A stretch of DNA of 64,000 nt. Source: Doris montereyensis. Lineage: Eukaryota; Mollusca; Gastropoda; Nudibranchia; Dorididae. The notes under the pieces are model-generated. The model saw only the letters and a program-made list of their open reading frames with translations. It had not been told where the DNA came from and ran no database searches. Both the position numbers and the translations under genes were made by a program. Numbering within the stretch: the stretch's first letter is position 1; each line of letters starts with the position of its first letter. The stretch lies in contig JAXRKP010000424.1 in the NCBI GenBank assembly GCA_037039925.1, positions 57,501 through 121,500 on the forward strand, read 5' to 3'. Positions 1-10,866 of the stretch are shown piece by piece.

Positions 1-372
<372 letters not shown>

Positions 373-518
373 GCCTTTTGGCAATTTATGAGTATCTCAT
401 TATTTCAAAAGCAATTGAAAAGCCTAAATAACACAGAAGAAAGAAAACAAATAATGTTGTAAAAAAAGATGATGCCAGTTAATCCTATTATTACCTTGCT
501 TGACTTTGTTGTTATCAG

Positions 519-651
519 TTGATGCCAATGTGCATGTCTGCTGACTTTGGGGAGAACTGTGATAATGTCAATCCATGTACAGGAGACCTGATTTGTTCCA
601 CCACATGCCAGTGTGCGTCTGGCTTTAACTACATCAACGACAGATGCCTAG
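519..651 (+). CDS. Gene A exon 1 (in window): cysteine-rich EGF/EB-like module
   Basis: This is an internal exon of the + strand receptor-like gene whose 5' part lies left of the window. A pyrimidine-rich acceptor ending in ttatcag precedes 519 and a good donor (gtatgt) follows 651. The frame from 519 encodes about 44 residues with closely spaced cysteines (PMCMS, GENC, NPCTG, LICS, TCQCASGF, DRCL), a pattern typical of extracellular EGF-like or EB modules. It ends with one base of a split codon, matching the phase of the next exon. I infer an extracellular location. The fold assignment (EGF versus EB) is open because the module starts in an exon outside the window. Confidence 0.8.
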
Positions 652-1471
652 GTATGTTATGATTAAGACACAGAGTTATAAGAAAAGCAACATCCAAATT
701 ACACGAGTCAAAAGGTTCTATTGTATGCATAACTAGAATCTATATCATAGGAGAGGAGTGAATTTAAAACAAACATTTTTCTATCGTTTGTAACAAAATG
801 TTTCATGATAATTCATGAAAAGGAAAAGGCAGTTTTAAAGTTAAAGCAAGGAATTGATAGAACGGTTCCACGTGAGTATTTATCCTTATAAGTATAGGCT
901 AACATTTGATGAAAAACAAGATTTTTGTTAATATAAAATAACATTTTTATTAAAACTTATATTTACATCTTCTTCTGTTATAGTGGGACATGGGTCTTTT
1001 AGGATAACAATTCTAGCTGTTCTGTCGATGCAAAAGCTCGCTTCGTTCCATCTGGAGAGCAGGTTTGCTGTTGATCATTGAGTGTTTTAAGGGTAACCCA
1101 GCCATTTTAAGACAGACAGTTTTTGTTATCGTTGAATGTCTTTGCTTCTTCATCTAGAAGTGTTGATAATGATAACATAAAGAATTAAAAAGAAAATATA
1201 TATTGCTTATGATGGGAGGGGGGGGGGGTGGTGTGGGTGGATTTTTGTTTATAATCTGAGTGTTTATTCAATCATTATGAAAATAAATTCAGTTAACAAT
1301 TATTTTTACAATACCACGAGAGATGCTATGAGAATGTTCTTAGTAATTACATGATTTCAGCTCTGATTTATAGTCAACTGCAGAAGTGAGTAAATATTTG
1401 CTTAATGTATTGTTACGTTTAAGAATCCTCACATACGAATTTTTTTTCTTTCTTGCTTTTCGTGCCATTAG
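652..1471 (+). other. Gene A intron 1, no gene seen
   Basis: AT-rich intron sequence between the two cysteine-rich exons. It holds a G-homopolymer near 1218-1229 and nothing else recognisable on either strand. Confidence 0.6.
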
Positions 1472-1570
1472 AAACAATCTATGGAGGACCGTGTACAACA
1501 GATGCGGATTGTACCACTGCAAGTTGCCTACCTGAGGCAGGAGAGGGCAGTCCATTGGTCTGCACTACAG
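1472..1570 (+). CDS. Gene A exon 2: second half of cysteine-rich module
   Basis: The acceptor (tgccattag) precedes 1472 and a gtatgt donor follows 1570. The exon is 99 nt, phase 1 in and phase 1 out, and joins exon 1 without a break. The joined sequence reads RCLETIYGGPC, then TDADCTTASCLPEAGEG and a final VCTT. The spacing GGPC-x5-C-x4-C resembles EB-type modules found N-terminal to FN3 repeats in invertebrate receptors. The minus-strand open frame across this segment is a shadow. Confidence 0.82.
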
Positions 1571-1792
1571 GTATGTTTAGTCTCAAACTCAAAACTTGAC
1601 CAAGTGGATTGATTAAAAAGCAGAGTAGTTTTTATTTGCTTAGTACATATAATAATACCGGAATACATCAAAAGAAACAACAACAAGAGATTGATAATAA
1701 TGTTTAAAAGCTTTTTGAAAAGTGTCGATATAATATAGGTCTGGCAAAAGTCGAATTCCTACCAAGAAGACGACGGCACTGGTGCTTTTGAA

Positions 1793-2925
1793 AACCAAAC
1801 TGTTTCAATACCAATTTTGCCTTGGACAACCCAGTGAAAACCGACTGTTTCAATACCAATTTTGCCTTGGACAACCCAGTGAAAACCGACTGTTTCAATA
1901 CCAATTTTGCCATGGACAATCCAGTGGAAATCGACTGTTTCAATACCAATTTTGCCTTGGACAACCCAGTGGAAACCGAGTGTTTCAATACCAATTTTGC
2001 CTTGGACAACCCAGTGAAAACCAACTGTTTCAATACCAATTTTGCCTTGGACAACCCAGTGGAAATCGACTGTTTCAATACCAATTTTGCCTTGGACAAC
2101 CCAGTGAAAACCGACTGTTTCAATACCAATTTTGCCTTGGACAACCCAGTGAAAACCAACTGTTTCAATACCAATTTTGCCTTGCACAGCCCAGTGGAAA
2201 CCGACTGTTTCAATACCAATTTTGTCTTGGACAACCCAGTGAAAACCGACTGTTTCAATACCAATTTTGTCTTGGACAACCCAGTGGAAACCGACTGTTT
2301 CAATACCAATTTTGCCTTGGACAACCCAGTGGAAACCGACTGTTTCAATACCAATTTTGTCTTGGACAACCCAGGGAAACCGACTGTTTCAATAACAATT
2401 TTGCCTTGACAACCCAGTGGAAACCAACTGTTTCAATACCAATTTTGCCTTGGACAACCCAGTGGAAACCAACTGTTTCGATACCAATTTTGCCTTGGAC
2501 AACCCGGTGGAAACCGACTGTTTCAATACCAATTTTGCCTTGGACAACCCAGTGGAAACCAACTGTTTCAATACCAATTTTGCCTTGGACAACCCAGTGG
2601 AAACCAACTGTTTCAATACCAATTTTGCCTTGGACAACCCAGTGGAAACCAACTGTTTCAATACCAATTTTGCCTTGGACAACCCAGTGGAAACCAACTG
2701 TTTCAATACCAATTTTGCCTTGGACAACCCAGTGGAAACCAACTGTTTCAATACCAATTTTGCCTTGGACAACCCAGTGGAAACCAACTGTTTCAATACC
2801 AATTTTGCCTTTGGACAACCCAGTGGAAACCAACTGTTTCAATACCAATTTTGCCTTGGACAACCCAGTGGAAACCGACTGTTTCAATACCAATTTTGCC
2901 TTGGACAACCCAGTGGAAACCAACA
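1793..2925. repeat. 45-bp minisatellite, about 25 copies
   Basis: A tandem array with exact 45-bp spacing, for example from the G at 2044 to the G at 2089. Copies differ by a few substitutions (GAC/AAC, AAA/GAA), with single-base slips near 2370-2410 and 2810. Because 45 is divisible by 3 and the unit has no stop in most frames, long frames are open on both strands; one reads DNPVETDCFNTNFAL repeatedly. It lies wholly in the intron between gene A exons 2 and 3, with canonical splice sites outside it, so I read it as noncoding. Confidence 0.93.
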
Positions 2926-3077
2926 TGGTTACTTATCCCGTTCCTTGCTGGTTGGCATTTTTGTTTATGTTTACATCTGTGGACTTATTTTTCCAGCAGT
3001 ATTCAAAATTGTTATTTTCTGCAAACGATGTCCTTTTTGATTGATACAAATTTGTTTTGTCTTGTAACTCCCACCAG

Positions 3078-3257
3078 TTCCCCGTGGACTCAGAGATGTG
3101 AGTTTAGATCAATACCTTGATTCATTTGACGTTGTTTTTAACATCACATGGGTACCCGGCATCTATGTGGGTCCCACTGTCTACGAGGTCTCTGTAAGGG
3201 GCAGGGACTACTTTACCGAAAACTTCAGTTTGGATTTTGTGGTAATCACAGCTAGAG
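3078..3257 (+). CDS. Gene A exon 3: first half of an FN3-like domain
   Basis: The acceptor ctcccaccag precedes 3078 and a gtgagt donor follows 3257. The exon is 180 nt, phase 1 in and out, giving 60 residues. It begins PRGLRDVSLDQY and continues with the FN3-style strand pattern FNITWVPG, then VYEVSVRGRDYF and LDFVVITAR. The FNITW tryptophan fits the conserved strand-B position of FN3 domains. It joins exon 2 (split Val codon) and exon 4 in phase. It is presumably an extracellular beta-sandwich. Confidence 0.85.
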
Positions 3258-3284
3258 GTGAGTTCTTATTTATCATATTTGAAA

Positions 3285-3320
3285 ATTACACCCCCCCCCC
3301 CAAAAAAAAAAAACCCAAAC
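3285..3320. repeat. C-run followed by A-run
   Basis: A homopolymer C tract passes into an A-rich tract just after the exon 3 donor. This is simple sequence with no other meaning seen. Confidence 0.7.
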
Positions 3321-4155
3321 AAATGCTGCTTTTCTAGTTAACTTTCAAATCCCCCATAACTTTCATTAAAAAATGTGACTGTATCAAGCTGATTTTAATG
3401 TTAATGCAGTCACAATATAAAGTTTGTTTTAATGATGTATTGCATTAGATAATTTTTGGCATATTTCACAGCTGAGAAAATCTTTTGGTTCCAGATGGAA
3501 GCAAAGTAAATATTGCCTTTATGTATTTGTTTATGAAATTCTTGTCAAATGTTTGTTATCAACTTGTCAGGAAAGACCTTATTATCACCTCTTCGCCAAG
3601 CTGCCAACTGCTAAATATTGTTAAAAAAAATTCCAGTCGCACTAAAAGCTTATGAAGACGAAAATTACTGAAGGCTAGCGTTTCAGGATTGATTTTAGCA
3701 TCTTCAATATGTTTATCGTTACTGGTTCATTTGTTATTCTCTCGAAAACCTCATTCGCACTCACAGCGCTTTCATGATTTTAAAGAGAAAATGGGATATG
3801 GAGTGACTAATGGATGAACAAATTGTGTCTCAAATGAGACAAAATTACACAAAAGGACTAGGAGTGTATGACTCAGTCTCTTTCAGAATGAAACATGATA
3901 TATGATGAGAGTGTTATCATCTGCACAACAGTCGGCGATGCTTGAACCCAAACCTTTGGGTTGAGAGACTGGCATCTTGCCTTTGGAATACTGGGTCCGT
4001 TCAAAATCAATCTGAAGACGACGATTTAATATTTCACCGTTTTTATCAAGTCTATTGTCACGGCAAACAAAACCTTCATTTGTAAAATCGCTTTGCTGCA
4101 ACTCCTCTTGAAAAGTAATCTAGCACATCACACTCTCCGCTTTCTCCATGATCTC
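3321..4155. other. Gene A intron 3 with a SINE-like fragment near 3920-4030
   Basis: Mostly unremarkable AT-rich intron. Around 3940-4010 the text cttgaacccaaacctttgggttgagag is followed by a tRNA A-box-like segment. It matches the tRNA-like part of the SINE copies at 51690-51740 and 62930-62995 in the same orientation, so I read it as a degraded, 5'-truncated copy (minus orientation). Confidence 0.5.
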
Positions 4156-4164
4156 TTTTACCCA

Positions 4165-4910
4165 GATACACACACACACACACGCGCAGATAAACACGCA
4201 CACGCACACATACACATACACAGACAAACATGCACACACACACGCGCGCAGATAAACATATACACACATGCAGATAAACATACACACACGCAGATAAACA
4301 TATACACACACACACGCAAATAAACATACACATACACACACGCAGATAAACATACATACACACACACATGCAGATAAACATATACACACACGCAGATAAA
4401 CATACACGCACACAAGCATATATAAACATAGACACACACACGGATATAAACACACACACGTAAACATACACACACGCAGACAAACATATACACACACGCA
4501 GATAAATATACACACACACGGAAATAAACATATATACACACACACGCAGATAAATACACTCACACACACAGATAAACATATACATACACGCAGATAAACA
4601 CACACACACAGATAACATATACACACACGCACAGATAAACATACGCACACGCGCAGATAAACAGACACGAACACACAGACAAATATGTACACAAACACAC
4701 ACGCAGATAAACATACACACACGCAGGTAAACACACACACAGATAAACATATACACACACACGCAGATAAACATATACATACACACATATAAACATACAC
4801 ACACAAGCAGATAAACATACACACACACGCAGATAAAACACACACACACACACACGCAGATAAACATACACACACACGCAGATAAACACGCGCGCACATA
4901 TAAACTAACA
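4165..4910. repeat. CA-rich degenerate minisatellite (GCAGATAAACATA units)
   Basis: About 740 bp of CA dinucleotide runs broken at irregular 15-30 bp intervals by gcagataaacata. The cysteine-rich open frames on the minus strand (VCVCVFI type) come from this repeat and are not genes. It lies immediately before gene A exon 4. Confidence 0.95.
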
Positions 4911-4958
4911 GGTGACAGTAATATGTATTGTCCACGCACAATGCTCACTCTTTTTCAG

Positions 4959-5087
4959 GTGCAACAGGAGATTTGATCAGGAACCAAGTGCATGGTGGAT
5001 TGATCTACGAAGTGATCATAACTCCAAGGACGGCTGCTGGAAATGGTCCCCAATACAAGTTGGCAGATTTCATCTCTATTGATAGCA
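4959..5087 (+). CDS. Gene A exon 4: second half of an FN3-like domain
   Basis: The acceptor (ctttttcag) precedes 4959 and the first of several tandem gtaagt donors follows 5087. The exon is 129 nt, phase 1 in and out, encoding ATGDLIRNQVHG, then GLIYEVIITPRTAAGNG and LADFISIDS. The pattern Y-x-V-x-I-x-P-x-T with a Gly-rich end fits strands F-G of FN3. Use of any downstream donor copy would read into TGA within about ten codons, so the first donor is the productive one. Confidence 0.85.
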
Positions 5088-5302
5088 GTAAGTATTTGAA
5101 ATTTTATCTCTATTGATAGCAGTAAGTACGCGAAATTTCAACTCAATTGATAGCAGTAAGTACTCGAAATTTCAACTCTATTGATAGCAGTAAGTACTCC
5201 GAAATTTCAACTCTATTGATAGCAGTAAGTACTCGAAATTTCAACTCTATTGATAGCAGTAAGTACTCGAAATTTCAACTCTATTGATAGCAGCAAGTAT
5301 TC
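5077..5302 (+). repeat. Tandem copies of exon 4 end plus 5' splice site
   Basis: The exon 4 end and its donor (ctattgatagcagtaagtac) are repeated in tandem with a period of about 34-36 bp, making seven copies. Six keep GTAAGT and the last (about 5290) has GCAAGT. The intervening text is cgaaatttcaact. The first copy is the exon end itself; the rest are intronic. Confidence 0.92.
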
Positions 5303-5307
5303 ACTGT

Positions 5308-5903
5308 AAGGGTGCATGCAGACCAAAATCATTGAGCTGAGGTTTAAGCCGCGTTGTCGCAGAGTCGTTGAAAGATTGGCTCGGTTATCTTACAGTTTAG
5401 CGGCGTAAAGGAAAGTGGGTCAAATTTATACTCCATATCCGTATCGGCTTAGATCTATATTTAGAGCTAAGAACGAAGAAATCTATCCACAATCCTTTCC
5501 CGAACCCCTACCCTCACACCATGGTTGGGCGAGTGGGATGGGGTGGCGAGGGGCAAAGTTAAGGGATTGTGGACAGATTTCTTCATTCTCGCCTCTAAGT
5601 GTAGATCTAAGCCGATACCGACATCGAGTAGAAATTTGACCCACTTTCTTTTACGTCGCTAAACCGTAAAATTACCATTGGCTCTTTATTGCTACAGTGA
5701 GACAGTTAGTTGTGAACTTGACTCATCACGAAATGAGGTCAGTGTGACTGCTGTGCTAGCTAAGAGCTGCGGAAAATAACATAATGTTTCGGTGTGAACT
5801 GTGTATCATAAGAATAAAGAGCCAATGTTTCAGCAGCTCAACGACAGTGCAGCTCAAGCTCAGCTAGCTCGAGACATTTTGGTCTGCATGCCCCCTTGGT
5901 CTT
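5308..5903. mobile_element. Foldback/MITE-like element with long inverted repeats
   Basis: The left end (ggtgcatgcagaccaaaat near 5312) matches the complement of the right end (attttggtctgcatgccccc near 5876-5895). A second inner pair of arms, about 100 bp each (about 5405-5505 and 5560-5655), shares aaagtgggtcaaatt against aatttgacccacttt and gcttagatct against agatctaagc. No transposase frame is present. It lies in gene A intron 4. A clear target-site duplication was not found. Confidence 0.8.
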
Positions 5904-6225
5904 ACTTACACTTGTTCTTGTTCTTTCTATAAAGTTGCATGAACAGATTTTCAGATCATTTTCAGAAACTAGAATAAGAGGATGAAGTAAAAAAAAAAAA
6001 AGATAAAAAACAATAAAAACGAAGTTTAAAAAAAATAATATTATAAGGCAATAATATTATATATGTATTATTTATCATAGTAAAACCGTTGTTTTTATTT
6101 TAGTGTTTTTGGAGCCTTGTTTTTGGTGATGTTTTCATTCATTTGTTGTTATATATCAATGTAAATGAATTGCAGTGAAGTTGACATGCATTCAATTTTA
6201 AAGAACAAATGATTTATCCCAACAG

Positions 6226-6371
6226 AGCCTGGCTTGGTAGAAAATGTGAAAGTGATACAAGATTCATATTATGCTTTTGATATGGACCTTACCTTCGACT
6301 GTCCTGACAAAACAGTTAGGAATGGAAACATCACAGCTTTTATCATACGCAAAACTGTCACCACAGGGGTG
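6226..6371 (+). CDS. Gene A exon 5: first half of the central FN3 domain
   Basis: The acceptor (atcccaacag) precedes 6226 and the donor is gtaata at 6372. The exon is 146 nt, phase 1 in and phase 0 out, beginning PGLVENVKVIQDS, then MDLTFDCPDK and NGNITAFIIRKTV. The P-x-x-V-x-N-V-x-V start and the G-N-I-T-x-F-x-I strand are standard FN3 landmarks. The donor was chosen because it leaves phase 0, which exon 6 requires; no other GT upstream of the in-frame stop fits as well. Confidence 0.8.
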
Positions 6372-6539
6372 GTAATACTGTAAGCTTTGTCCACATGTTT
6401 TTTTGTCGTGTTTTTCTGCTCTTTTTCTTTGATTTGTATATAATATGTACATAGATGTACAGTAATCTTCGCCAAATTGCACGCTGCCAATGTGCATGAT
6501 TCGTCATAATGTATTTTTTTCATGTAACCGAACTTACAA

Positions 6540-6935
6540 CGCTGATTACCTTCTGAAAATGCAACAATGGCTGGCTTGAGTTCACCAAAATGCAACAATG
6601 GCTGGCTTGAGTTCACCACAATGCAACAATGGCTGGCTTGAGTTCACCAAAATGCAACAATGGCTGGCTTGAGTTCACCAAAATACAACAATGGCTGACG
6701 TGAGTTCGCCAAAATACAACAATGGCTGACTTGAGTTCGCCAAATACAACAATGGCTGACTTGAGTTCGCCAAAATGCAACAATGGCTGATTTGAGTTCG
6801 CCAAAATGCAACAATGGCTGATTTGAGTTTGCCAAAATGCAACAATGGCTGATTTGAGTTTGCCAAAATGCAACAATGGCTGATTTGAGTTCGCCAAAAT
6901 GCAACAATGGCTGACTTCAGTTCGCCAAAATGCAA
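6540..6935. repeat. 31-bp minisatellite, about 12 copies
   Basis: Tandem repeats of a unit containing gcaacaatggctga-ttgagttcgcc, spaced 31 bp (for example 6561 and 6592). The minus-strand open frames made of HCCILANS/LKSAIVAF repeats are artefacts. It is intronic (gene A intron 5). Confidence 0.93.
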
Positions 6936-7790
6936 CAGATTTTTGTAATGTGTTGCATTTAAAGAGTCGATTCCTGTGAAAAACAAATTTGACAACGGTA
7001 ACCTCTTCTTGCCTCGTCCCACCTCTTATTGTAGTCTTGAGTGAGAAGAATGTAACAGATATATGAGGTGAGATTAGATGTAGGCCTACTAGGCCTTCTC
7101 CTCAGAGCAACGAACAAGAAATAAAACCCAAACAGTAATAAAGAACTGACAAAAAGAAAAAAAGAGTTTATTTCAAGACAAGCATGGCAATGTCAATAAA
7201 TACATGTAATTAGCTGGGGATTTTGACTCCGTAATATAGTGTTTTTGTTCGTTGTTTTTCTTTCGTTGTTTCTTCTTTTTGGTTCTTGAGTTTTCCAGAA
7301 ATTTTACGACAGCAACTATCATTAAATAAAACATAGAAAATGAATAGTTATAACTTATGGATGTAAACAAGACGAGGAAAATAGAAACACAAAAGAAAAG
7401 AAACGGAATAAGGCAACTCTGTAACATAGTTACTTATAGTTGGAATTCCTTAGAACAGGAGAGCTGAGGCCGTAATCAATCTTAGCGTCAAGCCCGTATT
7501 GAGTTTATGACGTAATCAGTTTGGTGTGCCCTAGTTAACGATTTGTTTATATTTGGAAAAGAGAGAATCTTATAGAATTTTGTTGATATGTTTAGAATGA
7601 TATGGAAATTTCTGTTCTAGAAATATCTTTGTTTTTCTTTTCGACTATAAATAGCGGGGTGACCCATGATTTGAGGAAGTAGAACAAAAGTATTGTGTAA
7701 TCCATGTCATCTTTATGCCAGCCCATATTAGATATATTTGTAAATTTGCCTCATTCATTGACTAATTGTCGACTGTGAGTATAAAAAATA
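6936..7790. other. Gene A intron 5, remaining part
   Basis: Plain AT-rich intron. A segment at about 6965-7025 (complement of gaggcaagaagagg...ttttcacaggaa) also occurs, diverged, at about 35370-35420 in the opposite orientation, so it is probably part of a dispersed repeat. Nothing else was recognised. Confidence 0.45.
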
Positions 7791-7796
7791 GCATAT

Positions 7797-7932
<136 letters not shown>

Positions 7933-7961
7933 TATGAGTAAAATGTTTTTTTATCGTACAG

Positions 7962-8068
7962 GCAACAACTTACACAATACCTCACGATTTTGTATCAGAT
8001 GACTGTTCACTAAAGATCAACGCCTCCCAGGTTGGGGGCTAGAAGTGCTCAACAACTACACTTTTGAG
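7962..8068 (+). CDS. Gene A exon 6: FN3 strands, with a 1-nt frameshift
   Basis: The acceptor (tatcgtacag) precedes 7962 and a gtgagg donor follows 8068. The frame from 7962 reads [15 protein letters not shown], then [10 protein letters not shown], and hits TAG at 8040-8042. The +1 frame then gives [10 protein letters not shown], which joins exon 7 perfectly. The exon is 107 nt, whereas its gene B counterpart (63126-63233) is 108 nt and open throughout (NASQLGGIEVPNNYTFE). The missing base lies in the run of five Gs at 8034-8038. This is either an assembly/base-call error or a true inactivating deletion. Confidence 0.88.
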
Positions 8069-8152
8069 GTGAGGGTCTAACCGTAATCAGTTTTTAAAAT
8101 ATATTTCTCACTTGCTTCTGAGCCCTCAGTAGTATTGAACTGGGGTCACCGG

Positions 8153-8425
8153 TGTGGCTGTCAGTGTCATTGTCATATGCTCTACAAACTAAGCTTCCAA
8201 CAGTGTGGCTGTCAGTGTCATTGTCAAATGCTCTACAAACTAAACTTCCATCAGTGTAGCTGTCAGTCTCATTGTCAAATGCTCTACAAACTAAGCTTCC
8301 ACCAGTGTGGCTGTCAGTGTCATTGTCAAATGCTCTACAAACTAAACTTCCATCAGTGTTGCTGTCAGTGTCATTGTCAAATGCTCTACAAACTAAACTT
8401 CCACCAGTGTGGCTACAGTGTTCTC
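8153..8425. repeat. 51-bp minisatellite, about 5 copies
   Basis: Units of 51 bp (tgtggctg at 8153 and again at 8204) follow gene A exon 6. The open frame with QCGCQCHCQMLYKL repeats is an artefact. Confidence 0.9.
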
Positions 8426-8439
8426 TGTAGTTACAGTAG

Positions 8440-9942
8440 TAGAGGTGGTAGTTAAAATAAACAGTACTAGTAGAGGTGGTAGTTAAAATAAACAGTACTA
8501 GTAGAGGTAGTAGTTAAAATAAACAGTACTAGTAGTGGTGGTAGTTAAAATAAACAGTACTAGTAGAGGTGGTAGTTAAAATAAACAGTACTAGTAGAGG
8601 TAGTAGTTAAAATAAACAGTACTAGTAGAGGTAGTAGTTAAAATAAACAGTACTAGTAGAGGTGGAAGTTAAAATAAACAGTACTAGTAGAGGTAGTAGT
8701 TAAAATAAACAGTACTAGTAGAGGTGGTAGTTAAAATAAACAGTACTAGTAGAGGTAGTAGTTAAAATAAACAGTACTAGTAGAGGTAGTAGTTAAAATA
8801 AAAAGTACTAGTAGAGGTGGTAGTTAAAATAAACAGTACTAGTAGAGGTGGTAGTTAAAATAAACAGTACGAGTAGTGGTGGTAGTTAAAATTAGCATTA
8901 TTATTAGTGGTGGTAGTTAAGATAGCAGTACTAGTAGTGGTGGTAGTTAATATTAGCAGTATTGGTAGTAATGGTATTTAATATTAGCAGTATTGGTAGT
9001 AATGGCAGTTAATATTAGCAGTATTAGTAGTAATGGTAGTTAATATTAGCAGTATTGGTAGTAATGGTAGTTAATATTAGCAGTATTGGTAGTAATGGTA
9101 GTTAATATTAGCAGTATTGGTTGTAATGGTAGTTAATATTAGCAGTATTGGTTGTAATGGTAGTTAATATTAGCAGTATTGGTAGTAATGGTAGTTAATA
9201 TTAGCAGTATTGGTAGTAATGGTAGTTAATATTAGCAGTATTGGTTGTAATGGTAGTTAATATTAGCAGTATTGGTTGTAATGGTAGTTAATATTGGTAA
9301 TGGTAGTTAATATTAGCAGTATTGGTAGTATGGTAGTTAATATTAGCAGTATTGGTGGTAGTTAAGCAGTATTGGTATGGTTAATATTAGCATTATTGGT
9401 AGTAGTAAGTGGTGGTAGTTAAATGACAGTAGTAAGTAGTGGTGGTAGTTAAAGGTGACAGTAGTAGATAGTGGTGGTAATTATAAATAGTAGTGTAGTG
9501 GTTAGTTAAATGGTAGTTAATATTAAAGCAGTAGTAGTTGGTTGTAATGGTAGTTAATATTAGCAGTAGTATTGGTAGTTAATGGTAGTTAGTGGTGGTA
9601 TTAGACAGTAGTAGGTAGTAGTAGTGGTGGTAGTTAAACGTGGCAGTAGTAGATAGTGGTGGTAATTATAAATGCCAGTAGTAGTAGTAGTAGTGGTGGT
9701 AGTTAAAGGTGACAGTAGTAGATAGTGGTGGTAATTATAAATGCCAGTAGTAGTAGTAGTGGTGGTAGTTAAAGGTGACAGTAGTAGATAGTGGTGGTAA
9801 TTATAAATGCCAGTAGTAGTAGTAGTGGTGGTAGTTAAAGGTGACACTAGTAGATAGTGGTGGTAGTTAAAGGTGACAGTAGTAGTAGTAGTGGTGGTTG
9901 TTAAAGGTGACAGTAGTAGTAGTGGTGGTAGTTAAAGGTGAC

Positions 9943-9978
<36 letters not shown>

Positions 9979-10831
9979 AGTTAAAGGTGACAGTTGTAGT
10001 AGTAGTGGTGGTAGTTAAAGTGACAGTAGTAGTAGTAGTGGTGGTAGTTAAAGGTGACAGTAGTAGTAGTAGTAGTGGTGGTAGTTAAAGGTGACAGTAC
10101 TAGTAGTAGTAGTAGTGGTAGTTAAAGGTGACAGTAGTAGTAGTAGTGGTGGTAGTTAAAGGTGACAGTAGTAGTAGTAGTGGTGGTAGTTATGACAGTA
10201 GTAGATAGTGGTGGTAGTTAAAGGTGACAGTAGTAGTAGTGGTGGTAGTTAAAGGTGACAGTAGTAAGTAGTGGTGACAAAGTGACAGTAGTAGTAGTGG
10301 TGGTAGTTAAAGGTGACAGTAGTAGTAGTAGTAGTAGTAGTTAGTAGGTGACAGTAGTAGTAGTAGTGGTGGTAGTTAAAGGTGGCAGTAGTAGTAGTAG
10401 TGGTGGTAGTTAAAGGTGACAGTAGTAGTAGATAGTGGTGGTAGTTAAAGGTGACAGGTAGTAGTAGCAGTAGTGGTGGTAGTTAAAGGTGTAGTAGTAG
10501 TAGTAGTAGTAGTAGTGGCAGTAGTAGTAGTAGTGGTCGTAGTTAAAGTAGTTGTAGTGGTGGTAGGTAAAGGTGACAGTAGTAGTAGTAGTGGTGGTAG
10601 TTCAAGGTGACAGTAGTAGTAGTGGTGGTAGTTAAAGGTGACAGTAGTAGTAGTGGTGGTAGTTCAAAGTGACAGTAGTAGTAGTGGTGGTAGTTCAAAG
10701 TGACAGTAGTAGTAGTGGTGGTAATTAAGAGTGACAGTAGTAGCAGTGGTGGTAGTTAAAGGTGACAGTAGTAGTAGTAGTAGTAGTAGTTAAAGGTGAC
10801 AGTAGTAGTGGTGGTGGTAGTTAAAGGTGAC

Positions 10832-10866
<35 letters not shown>

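Noticed and set aside
1704..3044. Overlapping long frames on both strands in the 45-bp array
   Set aside because: Unit length is divisible by 3, so frames are open by construction; splice sites lie outside the array.
4076..4948. 290-residue cysteine/valine-rich minus-strand frame
   Set aside because: It is the translation of a CA-rich repeat.
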